A stretch of 64,000 bases of DNA. Origin: Xenopus tropicalis (taxonomy: Eukaryota > Chordata > Amphibia > Anura > Pipidae). This document shows positions 32,827 to 49,100 of this stretch, one piece after another. The position numbers and the translations under genes were made by a program. Position 1 is the stretch's first letter. Every line of letters begins with the position of its first letter. The notes below the pieces were generated by a model, which made no database searches, was not told where the DNA came from, and saw only the letters and a list, made by a program, of their open reading frames with translations. The stretch spans positions 26,426,982 through 26,490,981 of the forward strand of contig NC_030681.2 of assembly GCF_000004195.4 (NCBI RefSeq), given 5' to 3'.

Positions 32827-35800
32827 GACCTATCTATCCCACTCACATACAGACCCATACTGACCTATCTATCCACTCACATACAGACCCCATACTGACC
32901 TATCTATACACTCACATACAGACCCATACTGACCTATCTATCCACTCACATACAGACCCCATACTGACCTATCTATCCACTCACATACAGACTCATACTG
33001 ACCTATCTATACACATCACATACAGACCCCATAGTGACCTATCTATACACTCACATACAGACCCCACACTGACCTATCTATCCACTCACATACAGACTCA
33101 ATACTGACGCTATCTATACACTCACATACAGACCCATACTGACCTATCTATCCACTCACAATACAGACCCATACTGACCTATCTATACACTCACATACAG
33201 ACCCATACTGACTATCTATCACTCACATACAGACCTATCCACTCACATACAGACCCATACTGACCTATCTATCCACTCACATACAGACCATACTGACCTA
33301 TCTATCCACTCACATACAGACCCACACTGACCTTCTATCCACTCACATACAGACCCTACTGACCTATCTATCCACGCACATACAGACCCATACTGACCTA
33401 TCTACCACACGTACAGACCCATACTGACCTATCTATCCACTCACATACAGACCCATTACTGACCTATCTATCCACTCAATATACAGACCCATACATGACC
33501 TATCTATCCACTCACATACAGACCCATACTGACCTATCTATCCACTCCATACAGACCCATACTGACCTATCTATCCACTCACATACAGACCCCGTACTGA
33601 CCTATCTATTCACTCACATACAGACCCACACTGACCTATCTAATCACTCACATACAGACCCATACTGACCTATCTATATCACTCACATACAGACCCATAC
33701 TGACCTATCTATACACTCAACATACAGACCCATACTGACCTATCTATCCACTCACATACAGACCCATACTGACCTATCTATCCACTCACATAACAGACCC
33801 ATACTGACTATCTATACACTCACATACAGACCCATACTGACCTTCTTACCTCACATAACAGAAACCCACACTGACCTATCTATACACTCACATACAGAAC
33901 CCATACTGACCTATCTATCCACTCACATACAGACCCCATACTGACCTATCTATCCACTCACATACAGACCCATACTGACCTATCTATCCACTCACAATAG
34001 ACCCATACTGACCTATCTTTCCAACTCACATACAGACCCATATGACCTATCTAATCCACTCACATACAGACCCATACTGACTATCTATACACTCCATACA
34101 GACCCTACTGACCTATCTATACACTCACATACAGACCACACTGACCTATCTATACACTCAACGATACCAGACCCATACTGACCTATCTAATCACTCACAT
34201 ACAGACCCATACTGACCTATCTATCCACTCACATACCAGACCCATACTGACTATCTATCCACTCACATACAGGCCCATACTGACTATCTTTCCACTCATA
34301 TACAGGCCCATACTGACCTATCTATCCACTCGCATACAGACCCATACTGCTATCTATCCACTCACATATACAGACCCATACTGACCTATCTATCCACTCA
34401 CCATACAGACCCATACCTGACGCTATCTATACACTCACAAAGACTGCACACTGACTATCTATCCACTCACATACAGACGCATACTGAGGCTATCTATACA
34501 CTCACATAACAGACCATACTGACCTATCTATCACTCACATTACAGACCCATACTGACGCTATTATCCACCTCACAATAACAGAACCCATACTGACCTATC
34601 TAATCCACTCACAATACAGCTCATACTGACCTATCTATACACTCACATACAGACCCATAGTGACCTAATCTATACACTCACATACAGACCCACACTGAAC
34701 CTTAGTCTATCCACTCACATACAGACCTGCATCTGACCATCTATACACTCACATACAGACCCATACTGACCTAATCTATCCCACTCACATACAGACCCCA
34801 TACTGACCCTATTCTAGTACACTCACATACAGAACCCATACTGACCTATCTATCCACTCACATACAGACGCCATACTGACCTATCCACTCACAGGGATAC
34901 AGACCCATATGACCTATCTATCCACTCACATACAGACCCATACCTGACCAATCTATCCCACTCACATACAGAACCCACACTACCTATTTTATACCCACTC
35001 ACATACAGACCCATACTGACCCTATCTATCAACGCACATACAGACCCATACTGACCTATCTATCCACTCACATCGACCATACTGACCTTATCTTACCACT
35101 CACATACAGACCCATTACTGACCTATCTATCCACTCACATACAGACCCATACTGAACCTATCTATCCACTCTTAATACAGACCCATACTGACCTATCTAT
35201 CCACTACATACAGACCCACACTGACTATCTATCCACTCACATACAGACGCCACACTACCTATTCTATCCACCTCACATACAGACCCATACTGACCCTATC
35301 TATCCACTCACATACAGACCCATAACTGAACTATCTATTCATCACATACAGATCCATACTGAACTATCCACTCACAATACAGACCCACACTGACCTATCT
35401 ATCCACTCCACCATAAGACTCCATACTGACCTATCTATCACTCCCACTACAGACCCAATACTGACCTATCCACTCAACGATGATTATACGACCCACTATG
35501 ACTATCTATCCACTCACATACAGACCCACACTGACCTATCTATACAACTCACATACAGACACCATACTGACCTATCTATCCACTCACTACCAGACCCATC
35601 TGACCTTCTATCCACATCACATACAGACCATCTGACTATTCTATCACTCCACATACATACCCATAACTAACCTATCTATTCCACTCACATACAGACCCAT
35701 ACTGACTTCTATCCCTCACAATACAGAACCCACACTGACCCTATCTATCCACTCACATACAGACCCACAACTGACCTATCTATACCTCACATACAGACCA

Positions 35801-38800
35801 TACTGACCTATCTATCCACTCACGATACAGACCCATACTGACCTATCTATCCTACTCACATACAGACCATACTGACCTATCTATCCCACCCACATACAGA
35901 CCCCACACTAGACCTATCTATCCACTGGCACATCAGACCCATACTGAACCTATCTATCCACTCACATAAGATCCATACTGACCTATCTATCCACTCCAAC
36001 ATACAGACCCACACTGGAACCTATCTATCCCTCAACATACAGACCACACATGACTGACCTATCTATCCACTCACACATACAGACCCATACTGGCCTATCT
36101 ATTCCACTCACAAATACAACCCATACTGACCTTAGTCTATAACTCACATACAGAACCCACACTGACGCTATCGATCACTGCACATACAGACCCCACACTG
36201 ACACTATCTTATCCACTTCACATACAGCCCACGCACTGACCTATCTATTCCACTCACATACAGACGCCACACGACCTATCTATCCACTCACATACAGACC
36301 ACACTGACCTCATCTACCACTCACATACAGACCCATACTGACCTATCTACTTCCAATCACATACCGATCCATTACTGACCTATCTATTCTCGTCACATAC
36401 ACGACCCATACTGAACCTACTTATCCACTCACATACAGACCCACAGTGACCTATCTATTCCATCATACAGACCCACACTGACCTATCAACTCCACTACAT
36501 ACAGACCCATAACTGAACCTATCTATCCACTCCACATACAGAACCCATACTGACTATCTATAACACTCAACATACAGACCCTACACTGACCTATCCTCCC
36601 ACTCACAATACAGACCCACACTGACAGCTATCTATCCACTCACATACAGACCGCATACTGACCTATCCAACTCAGATACAGACGCCCATACTGACTATCT
36701 ATCCACTGCACATACAGAACCCATACTGACATATCTATCACTCACATAACAGACGCCCAATACTGAACCTATCTCTATCTTCACTCACAATACAGACCGC
36801 ATACTGACCTATCTATCCACTCAATACAGACGCCATACTGACCTATCTATCCACTCACATACAGACCCATACTGACCTATCTATTTCACTCACATATCAG
36901 ATCCATATGACCTATTCTATTCACTCCATACAGAACCCATACTGACCTACTCTATTCCACTCACATACAGAACCCACAGTGACCTATCTATTCACTCACA
37001 TAACAGACCCAACACTGACCTATCTATCCACTCACATACAGACCCATACTGACCTATCCACTCACATACAGACCCATCTCTGAAACCTATCTATCCACTC
37101 ACTACGAGAACCATACTGACCTATCTATACACTCCACATACAGACCCATAAGACCTATCTATACACTCACATACAGACCCTACTGAACCTATCTGATAGC
37201 ACTCACATACAGACCGCATTTACGAAAACCTATTATACACTCACATACAGACACATACTGACCTATCTATACACTCAATACAGACCCATACTGACCTATA
37301 TATCCACTCACTACAGACCCACACTGCCTATCTATACACTCACATACAGACCCATACTGACCTATCTATACACTCACATACAGACCCAATACTGACCTAT
37401 CTATTCACTCACATAACAGATCCATCTGACCTATCTATTCTCTCACTATACAGACGCCACACTGACCTTCTAATACACTCACGTACAGACCCATACTGCC
37501 TATCTATCCTCACAATACAGATCCATACTGACGCTTATCTATTCTCTCACTACAGACCATACTGACCTATCTATCCAACTCACATACAGACCCACAGTGA
37601 CCTATCTATTTCACTCACATACAGACCCACCACTGACCTAATCTATCCACTCACATCACAGACCCATACTGACCCTATCTTATCCACTGCACATACAGAA
37701 CCCACACTGACCTATCTATTCACGTCACATAACAAGATCCTACTGACCTAAATCTATTCTCTCACATAAGCAGACCCATACTGACCCTATCTTCCACTCC
37801 ACATACAGAACCCAGCACTGACTATCTATCCACTCACGATACAGACCATACTGACCTATCTATCCACTCACATACAGACCCACTGGGACCTATCTATACA
37901 CTCAATAGCAGACCTAATACTGAACTATCTATACACCTCACATACAGACGCATACTGACCTATCTATACAACTCACATAAGACCCATCACTGACGCTATC
38001 TAATCACACTCAACATACCAACCCACACTGACCTATCTATCCACTCACATACAGACCCACAGTGACCTATCTATTCACTCACATACAGACCCACACTGAC
38101 GCTATCGTATCCACTCACATACAGACCCATACTGACCTATCTATCACTCACATACAGCCCACACTGGACGCTATCTATACACTTCACATAGCAGACTATA
38201 CTGAAACTAATCTAATACCACTCCCGAACAGACCCATACTGACCTATCTATACACTCACATACAGACCCATACTGACCTAATCTATCCACTCCAGTACAG
38301 ACCCCATCTGACCCTACTCTATCCACTCACATACAGACGCCAAACCTGGACCTATCTATACACTCAGCATACGAGACCTATACCTGAACTATCTATCCAC
38401 TCACATGTCAGACCCATTCTGGAACCTATCTATCCCACCTCACATACAGACACCATACTGACCCTATCTATACCACTCACATACAGACCCATTACTGACG
38501 CTATCTATAACTCAATCCAGACCATACTGACCTATTCTATCCCACTCACAATACAGACCCACACTGACCTATGCTATACACTCACATACAGACCCATACT
38601 GACGCTATCTATTACACGTCACAATATCGAGACCCATACTGACGCTATCTATAACACTCACATAGAGACGCACACTGACCTATCTATCACTCACATACAG
38701 ACCCACACTGACCCTATCTATCCACTTGCACATACAGACCCACACTGACGCTATCTCTTATCCACTCCATACAGACCCACACTGACCTATCTATCCACTC

Positions 38801-41800
38801 ACATACAGACCCACACGCCCTATCTATCCACTCACCTACACGACCCAGTACTGAGTCTTATCTTATCCACGTCACATACAGACGCCATACTGACCTATCT
38901 ATTCATCCACATACAGATCCATACTGACCCTATCTATTCTCTCACATAACAGACCCATACTGACCTATCTATCCACTCACATACAGACCCAAATACTGAC
39001 CTTATCTAATCCACTCACATACAGACCCATACTGACCTATCTTATTCACACTCACATACCAGTAATCCATACTGACCGTTATTCATCCACTCACATAGCA
39101 GACCATACTGACCTATCTATCCCTCACATACAGACCATACTGACTATCTATCCACTCACATACGACCCATACTGAGACCTATCTATTCACTCACATAACA
39201 GAATCCATACTGACCTACTCCTATCACTCACATACAGACCCACGTGACCTACTCTATTCACTCACATACAGACCCACACTGACCCGCTATCTATCCACTC
39301 ACATACAGACCCATACTGACCTATCTATCCACTCACATACAGACCCATACTGACCTTTATCTACTACACTCACATACAAGACCCACACTGACCTACTATC
39401 ACTCACTACAGACCCCACACTGACCTATCTATCCACTCACATATACGACCCATACTGACCTATCCACTCCATCACAGACCCACACGAACCTATCTATCTC
39501 CACTCACTACAGACCCAGTAACGACGTATCTACCACGCCAACCTACAAGAACCATACTGACCTATCTATACACTCAGCATACAGAGCCCAATACTGACCT
39601 ATTATCCACTCAACATACAGACCCATCTGACCTATCTATCCACTCACATACAAGACCATACTGACCTATCTATCCACTCCATACTAGACCCAATAACTGA
39701 CGCTATCCATCCACTTCACATATCAGACCCCATACTGACCCTTTAATCTTATTCACTCACAACAATCCCATACTGACCTATCTATTCTCTCACATACAGA
39801 GACCATACTGACGCTATCTATCCACATCACATACAGACGCCACAAGTGACCTATCTATTCACTCACATCAGACCCACACCTGACCTATCTATCCCTCAAC
39901 ATACAGACCCATACTGACGCTATCCACTCACATACAGACCCATTCTGACCTATCTAATCCACTCACATACAGACCCATAACTGACCGTATCTATACACTC
40001 ACATACAGACCCAATACTGACCTATCTATACACTCACATAACTAGACCACACTGACCTATCTATCCACTCACATACAGACCAAACATGACCTATCTATCC
40101 ACTCACATACAGAACCCATACTGACCTATCCACTCACATACTGACGCCATACTTGACCCTATTCTATCCCATCACATAACCAGACCCATACTGACCTATC
40201 TAATCCACCTCACATACAGACCCATATTACCTGATCTATCCACTCAACATACAGACCCACAGTGACCGCTATCTATTCCTCACATACAGACCCATACTGA
40301 CCCTATCTATCCACTCCACATACAGACCCATACTGACCTATCCAACTCACATACAGACCCATTCTGACCTATCTATCCACGTCACATACAGACCCATACT
40401 GAAGCCTATCTATCCACTCAACATACAGACCATACTGCCCTATCTTATACACTCACATACAACCCATACTGACGCTATATATCCACTCACAATACAGAAC
40501 GCCACACTGACGCTAATCTATACACTCACATACAGACCCGCATATGACCTATCTATACACTCACATACAGACCCATAACTGACGCTATCTATTCACTCAC
40601 ATACAGATCCATACTGACTATCCACGTCACATACAGACCCATATCTGAACCTATTCTATTCTCCTCACATACAGAACCCACAACTGACCTACTATACACT
40701 CACAAATACAGACGCCAATACTGACGCTATCTATTTCACTCACATACCAGATCCATACTGACCTATCTATTCACTCACATACAAGATCGCATACTGACCT
40801 ATCCACTCACATACAGACCCATTACTGACCTATCTATTCTCTCACATACATGACCCACACTGACCTATCCTATACCACTCTACATACAGACGCCTACTGA
40901 CCTATCTATTCACCTCACATACAGATCCATACTGACCCTATCTTTCTCTTCACATACAGCCCATACTGACCTATCTATCCACTCACATAACAGACCCACA
41001 GTGACCTTTAATTCAACTCACATACAGACCCTACACTGACCCTATCTATAACACTCACATACAGACCCATACTGGACCTATCTATCCACTCACATACAGA
41101 CGCCACAACTGACCTATCATGATTCAGACTCACATACAGATCATACTGACCTATGCTATTCCTCACAGTCAGACCCATACTGACGCTATCTATCCAGCTC
41201 AAACCATACAGACCCACAGTGACCTATCTATTACCACATCACATACAGACTGCCATACTGACCTATCTATCCACTCACATACAGACCCATACGACCTATC
41301 TATCCACATCACATACGCATACTGACCTATCTATCCACTCACATCGCAGACCACACTGACCTATCTAATACACTCACGTACAGACCTAAATACTGAACTT
41401 ATCTATAAACACTCACATACAGACGCCATACTGACCTATCTATACACTCACAATCCAGAACCCATACTGACGCTATCTATACACTCACACTAGCAGACCG
41501 CATACTGACCTTCTATCCACTCACATACAGACCATACTGACGCTATGCTATCCACTCACTACAGATCCCATACTGGACCTATCTATCCACTTCACATACA
41601 CGAACCGCCACACTGCCCTATCTATAGCACTCAACACTACAGACCTATACTGAACTATCTATCCACTCAACATACAGAACCGCATTCTGACCTATCTATC
41701 CACTCACATACGACCCATACTGACATATCTCTACACTACATGACGAGACCCTACTAGAGCTATCTAATACACTCACATACAGACCCATAACTGACCTATC

Positions 41801-44060
41801 TATCCACTCACATACAGACACCACACTGACCATATCTATACACTCACCATACAGAACCGCATACTGACCTATCTAATAACCTCCATACAGACCCAATACT
41901 GACCTATCTATTCACTCACATACAGAACCCATACTGCCTATCTATCCACTCACATACAGACCCATACTGAACCTATCTATCCACTCAAACATAGAGCCCA
42001 TAACTGAACCCTATCTATCACTCCACATCACAGACCCACACTGACCTATCTATAAACACCTCACATCCAGAGCCCATACTGACCTATCTATTCTCTCCAC
42101 ATACGACCCACACTGGACCTATCTATACACTCACATACAGACGCCATAACTGACCTATCTTCCACTCACATACAGAACCCACAACTGACCTTCTATACAC
42201 TCACATACAGACCCATACTGACCTATCTATTCTTCTCACATACAGACCCACACTGCCTATCTATACACTCACATACAGACCCTACTGACTACTCTATTCA
42301 CTCACATACAGATCCATAACTGACCTATCTATTCTCTCGACATACAGACCCAACTGACCTATCTATTTCACTTCACATACAGATCCATACTGACCCTATC
42401 TATTCTCTCACATACAGACCCATACTGACCTATCTAATCGCACTCAATACAGACCCATACTGACTAATCTAATCCACTCACATCAGAACCCCACACTGAC
42501 CTATTTTATATCACTCACATACAGACCCTATACTGAAACTATCTAACACTCACATACAGACCCATACTGCCTATCTATACACCTCATAATACAGACGCCA
42601 TAACTGATCCTATCTATCCACTCACAATACAGACCCATACTTGACCTATCTATCCACTCACCATTACAGACCCATATGACTATCTATCCACTCACATAAG
42701 AACGCCACACTGACCTATCATAGATACCACTCACATACAGACCTATACTGAACTATCTATACACTACATACAGACCCTAATACTGACCTTATCTATAACC
42801 TCACATCAGACCCATACTGACGCTAGATCTATACACTCACAACAACCCAACTGACCTATTATCCACTCACACTACAGGACCCATACTGACTACTCAACTC
42901 ACATACAGACCATACTGACCTATCCACTCACATACCGACCATACTGACGCTAATCACTCAATACAGACCCATACTGACCTAGTCACCTCACATACAGACC
43001 CATACTAACCTATCATATCCAACTCAGATACAGACCCATACTGACCTATCTATCCACCACATAAACAGACGCCAATACTGACCTATCTATCCAATCACAT
43101 ACAGAACCATACTGGACCTAATCCACTCACATACAGCGACCCATACTGACCTATCTCACTCACATACAGACCCAGCCTGACCTAATCCACTTCACAATAC
43201 AGACCCATACTGACCTATGCCTATACACTCACAATAACAAGACCCATACTCGACCTTCTATACAACTCACATCAGACCCATCCTGACCTAAGTCTATCCA
43301 CTCATATCCAGACCATACTGACCTATCTATCCACTCACATACAGACCCATAACTGACCTATCTATTCCACTCACATACAGACCCATACTGACTATCTAAT
43401 ACACTCACATACAGACCCATACTGACCTATCTATCCACTCACATACGATCCATACTGACCTATCTATTCTCTCACATAGCAGACCCATACTGACCTATCT
43501 ATCCACTCCAACAATACAGACCCATAACTGACCCATATCTATTCAACTCACATTACAGAACCCATACTGACCTATCCACTCACATTCAGACGCCACAGAC
43601 TGACCTGATCACTCACATACAGACCCATACTGACCTATCTATACACTCACATACAGACCCATACTGACCTATCTATACACTCACATACAGACCCATACTG
43701 ACCTATCTAGTCCACTCATATACAGACCCATACTGACCTATCTATCCACTCAATACAGACCCCATACTGACCTATCTATACACTCACATACAGACCCATA
43801 CTGACCTATCTATACACTCACATACAGACTCAATACTGACCTATCTACTCCACTCACATAGCCAGACCCATACTGACCTATCTATAACACTCACATACAG
43901 ACCCATACTGACCTATCTATCCACTCACATACAGACCCATACTGACCTATCTATACACTCACATACAGACGCAATACTGACTCTATCTATCCACTCACAT
44001 ACAGATCCATACTGACCTATCTATTCTCTCACATAACAGACCCATACTGACCTATCTATC
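32827..44060. other. satellite stretch with dense random indels (probable uncorrected long-read sequence)
   Basis: From the base after the hAT MITE, almost every 34-bp unit holds one or more insertions or deletions of one base (GACGCTATC for GACCTATC, CATAACAGAC, ACCCATATGACC). They are unshared between units and scattered. Units just left of 32562 and right of about 44060 lack this. Such a sharp change in indel rate fits a gap filled with raw single-molecule reads better than biology. Confidence 0.7.
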
Positions 44061-46154
44061 CACTCACATACAGAACCCATACTGACCTATCCACTCACAT
44101 ACAGACCCATTCTGACCTATCTATCCACTCACATACAGACCCATACTGACCTATCTATCCACTCACATACAGACCCATAACTGACCTATCTATCCACTCA
44201 CATACAGACCCATACTGACCTATCTATCCACTCACATACAGACCCATACTGACCTATCTATACACTCACATACAGACCCATACTGACCTATCTATACACT
44301 CACATACAGACTCATACTGACCTATCTATACACTCACATACAGACCCATACTGACCTATCTATCCACTCACATACAGACCCATACTGACCTATCTATTCA
44401 CTCACATACAGATCCATACTGACCTATCTATTCTCTCACATACAGACCCATACTGACCTATCTATCCACTCACATACAGACCCAACACTGACCTATCTAT
44501 ACACTCACATACAGACCTATACTGAACTATCTATACACTCACATACAGACCCATACTGACCTATCTATACACTCACATACAGACCCATACTGACCTATCT
44601 ATACACTCACATACAGACCCATACTGACCTATCTATCCACTCACATACAGACCCATACTGACCTATCCACTCACAACAGACCCATACTGACCTATCCACT
44701 CACATACAGACCCAGACTGACCTATCTATCCACTCACATACAGACCCATACTGACCTATCCACTCACATACAGACCCAGACTGACCTATCCACTCACATA
44801 CAGACCCAGACTGACCTATCTATCCACTCACATACAGACCCAGACTGACCTATCTATCCACTCACATACAGACCCACACTGACCTATCTATACACTCACA
44901 TACAGACCCACACTGACCTATCTTTCCACTCACATACAGACCCACACTGACCTATCCACTCACATACAGACCCATACTGACCTATCCACTCACATACAAC
45001 CCAGACTGACCTATCTATCCACTCACATACAGACCCAGACTGACCTATCTATCCACTCACATACAGACCCACACTGACCTATCTATCCACTCACATACAG
45101 ACCCACACTGACCTATCTATCCACTCACATACAGACGCCACACTGACCTATCTATCCAGTCACATACAGACCCATACTGACCTATCTATACACTCACATA
45201 CAGACCCACACTGACCTATCTATCCACTCACATACAGACCCACACTGACCTATCTATCCAGTCACATACAGACCCATACTGACCTATCTATCCACTCACA
45301 TACAGACCCATACTGACCTATCTATCCACTCACATACAGACCATACTGACCTATCTATCCACTCACATACAGACCCATACTGACCTATCTATCCACTCAC
45401 ATACAGACCCATACTGACCTATCTATCCACTCACATACAGACCCATACTGACCTATCTATCCACGCACATACAGACCCATACTGACCTATCTATCCACGC
45501 ACATACAGACCCATACTGACTATCTATCCACTCACATACAGACCCGCATACTGACCTATCTATACACTCACATACAGACCCATACTGACCTATCTATCCA
45601 CTCACAATACAACCATACTGACCTATCTATACACTCACATACAGACCCATACTGACCTATCTATACACTCACCATACAGACCACACTGACCTATCTATCC
45701 AGTCACATACAGACCCATACTGACCTATCTATCCACGCACATACAGACCCATACTGACCTATCTATCCACTCACATACAGACCCATACTGACCTATCTAT
45801 ACACTCACATACAGACCCACACTGACCTATCTATCCAGTCACATACAGACCCACACTGACCTATCTATCCAGTCACATACAGACCCACACTGACCTATCT
45901 ATCCACTCACATACAGACCCATACTGACCTATCTATCCACTCACATACAGACCCATACTGACCTATCTATCCACTCACATACAGACCCATACTGACCTAT
46001 CTATACACTCACATACAGACCCATACTGACCTATCTATACACTCACATACAGACCCATACTGACCTATCTATCCACTCACATACAGACCCACACTGACCT
46101 ATCTATCCACTCACATACAGACCCATACTGACCTATCTATACACTCACATACAT

Positions 46155-49100
46155 AACCCATATATACCAACATCTATACTAACTGTAGATTTTAGTATCA
46201 CAATCTGCCATTACAACATCACTAGGAAGGGCATTCCCGAGTCTCACTGCCCGCACTGTGAAAAACCACTTACGCTGCTTCAAATGAAAGTTCCATTCCT
46301 CCAATATTGAAACTGCTCTTAAATTCGGGCCTTACTATGCCCCACAATAGTTACGTCTCTCTGCTTCAGGTCTCCCTGGTTTTGGCCAGAGGTATACACA
46401 TGCTGTAATCCCAGCTCTTTGCATTAGCAATAAAGGTAATTTACTGTATATGATGCCTAGGTACAGTTGTAGCACACTGATGTGTAGCACACTAATGAAC
46501 AGAAGGAGGACCTGTGATTAATACACAATTAATTATTACTCATAAAGTTATTAGGATTTTGTGATCAGCAGCTAAGTATCATTACTGTCTTTAACAACGA
46601 AAGCGAATCTGATGAGCGTTTGCCTCGTAGTTTTACGCAGAGACAGCGCTGCCTGTCAGTTGTAGCTTGCTTGCTGCTAATGGAGGATGATTGCAGTAAG
46701 TGCTGCTGTTCTTTTAATAACATGCTTTAAAAGTCATTTGATTCCAAGTTCTTTTTTTTCTAAAACCGGTTGATTCTTGGCTTCTATAGTATGGAATGGA
46801 GAACAGAATATATCACTGTTACAAAGTTACAAAACAATTCTGTACAGTAACTGTTGCTATGGAACTGGAGGCAGTTTGGCTAAGGACCTCATAGCAGTAA
46901 AACCATTGTGCATCAGGTGAGGTGAGTTTAATATACAGGTGGTTTCATGCCTACATGTCTCCCCCCCCCCCCCCTCCAGATTTGAGCGCAGCCTAACGCA
47001 GTCTGCACTAGATCTAAGCACAGAGTGTAGGTCTCTGGACTCCAAAATGGAGCAGAGACACCTGCAGATATTTAAACAATGCCCAACGCAGAGCAGCCAC
47101 AAATGGGGGCGGATTAAAAGAATTTGCACCCGTAGGCTGCATGGTCCAATTCCCCCCCCCCACCCCAGACCTTCCCTTCTTTTGCTCACCCCCCCATCTC
47201 CCCCAAACCCCCCTCCCTTGCATACCATCTCAGTGCTCTTCTCAACCTTGCCACCATTGCTGCTCTTTTTTTTTTGGCATGATCTCCTCCACTGGGGACT
47301 GGGCAGGAGGTTGGGTTGCCACCTTTCACCAGGAATAATAACGAGCAGGGTATAGGGGAGGCAGGCAGGTCGGGCAGGGGTGGATTTATGATGCAAAATG
47401 GGCAGGGTACCAAGGCCTCAAAAGGGACGGGATGATCACATTGAAGGGTGACATTGGACAAATCGGGTGAGCAGGAATTGGGGGTGGGCTGGGGGTGGAA
47501 CACCAAGTGACTACAAATAAATTGCTAGTAAATTTGTAATACAGACCCAGCCTTGGCTGGTATTTTACCGACTAGGCTAAGTAACAAAAACAGCTGAAAA
47601 GAACATTAACAATAATGGGTGAAAGCAGGAGAATATATACTGGTTGACAAAGTTCAAGCTGGTACTAGGGGTGATAGACAAGAGCTAGAATTAGGGTACA
47701 AGGGCAATATGTTGAATTAGTATGTTCTTTTAGTGATAATCCCCAGTGCAGCTTTTGGAGGGTCCTCTCTGCAGGTCATGGTGACCCCAGCATGTTTATT
47801 ATGGTCCCTGGCACATTATTGTGCCCATAGCATAGCCAATGCATAAAAATGTGCTGTGTGAAACTGTATTCATGTTATTTATAAAGTAAGGGGGAAGGGT
47901 TCCCATGAGGCCAAGAAGGTGAGTCGGCTCAGAGAATTTGCTCTTGGTACGACTGACGTGCTAGTGCACCCTGGCTGTTTAATAAGTAAAGAAAATGAAG
48001 TTGAGGAAAGATAAAAATACTGAAAGGCTCTTAGGTGAAAGGCAGTGAGATGTTAGTATTCCTTGCTAAGTTCTGTTTAAGAAGTAAGATCACCTACATG
48101 GGGTGAGAGGTGAGTTTCTAGCCCACATATTCACCCCTGCAGTTAACTTCACTGTAGACTGAATCCCCCAGTATGAACCACAAAGACTACCTGACTCCCT
48201 AAAACTAGCTCAAATCAAAGCCAATAACTACAGGTACTTCCAGACTCCAACAGATAAATGATCACACAGACCATCCTATACCTTTTTCCCACTGCCAATG
48301 TAAATTGTATATTTTTTGTTAGTGAGTCCATTTACTAACTTGTCAAATGCACCAGCTAAACTAACCTACAGCTTGAAGTAAGAGTTAGACAGGAGCATCT
48401 CCTACTGGGTATTCCTATGTTTTGTCTGTTTTCTTATGTGTGTATTCTTGGGTTATAACCACCAGAGGGCTCCCTATGTGTAGCCTGTGTTGCACAACAT
48501 GCTATCCTTCTGTAAGAAAGAAAGAAAAGGTTGTGTTACTACTGTTTTATTATAACAGAGAAAAAGGAAATCATTTTCAAACTTTAGAATTATTTGCCTT
48601 TGGTAGATGGCCTTTATGAATATTGGGTTTATTTATAAGAGATCCCATACCTGTACTAATGAAGGGGGGAAATTAATTCCAGGGCTGGCACAGAAAGGGT
48701 GAGAACCATCTATATCACCCATCATGCTTACTTCTGCAGGTAACATCAGATTTAACTTTGAGGCCTTTGTGTGCTGGAAACTCTTTTTTTCTGGGGGAAT
48801 ATAATGAAAATAAGACATAAATACCCAGTTTCCATAGGTTTTCTGTTCCTGATGGTCTTCTGAATCTGCCCTCCTCCTCCAATAGGGAACCTCTAGCCAT
48901 GGGGTATCACCGGGTTTAGCATCTCGATCACTCTCTTCCTCACTGCACATGTAGCCTTCATCTGGCATCTGCTTAGTAAATCTTGATAAATGTTGGCCAC
49001 TGACTTCTCACATTTAATATTTATATGTACAGCTATTCACCAAGCCCTTATATATCAAGGTGGGACATTTTCTAGGGGGGTGGGGTTTGCATTTTTTAAG
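46155..49100. other. intergenic; possible retroelement remnant and candidate conserved element
   Basis: 46190-46340 (AGGAAGGGCATTCCCGAG, AAAAACCACTTACGCTGCTT) resembles an old dispersed retroelement. 46490-46740 is unique with TAAT clusters and CpG-containing blocks. 46960-47300 is C- and T-rich with poly-C runs; open frames there follow from composition. No exon was found. Confidence 0.45.
47513..47585 (+). repeat. dispersed repeat, copy 1 of 2
   Basis: AAATTTGTAATACAGACCC and GGCTGGTATTTTACCGACTA recur in the same orientation at 52345-52425. Confidence 0.6.

Larger units (their letters stand above)
31164..46154. repeat. giant 34-bp satellite array, about 430 copies over 15 kb
   Basis: The unit is ACCTATCTATCCACTCACAT followed by ACAGACCCATACTG, with a common A/C variant (TATACACT or TATCCACT) and CACACTG/CATACTG. 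It is continuous except for a hAT MITE at 32563-32818. Copies at 31164-32562 and about 44060-46154 are nearly identical; copies in between are peppered with single-base indels. A roughly 300-bp block (with one TTTCCACT unit) recurs almost unchanged within 31.5-32.4 kb, so large segments have duplicated. Frames such as 38062-38748 are artefacts. Confidence 0.97.

Noticed and set aside
38062..38748. 228-aa ORF rich in THIQTHTD
   Set aside because: It lies in the indel-rich part of the 34-bp satellite; its length depends on probable sequencing errors.
31164..46154. Regular repeat array as a CRISPR
   Set aside because: The unit is continuous with no unique spacers, in a vertebrate setting; it is a satellite.
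46857..47396. 179-aa minus ORF and a 138-aa + ORF in the same place
   Set aside because: Composition-driven (poly-C and CT-rich tracts); there is no domain, no splice context, and both strands are open.
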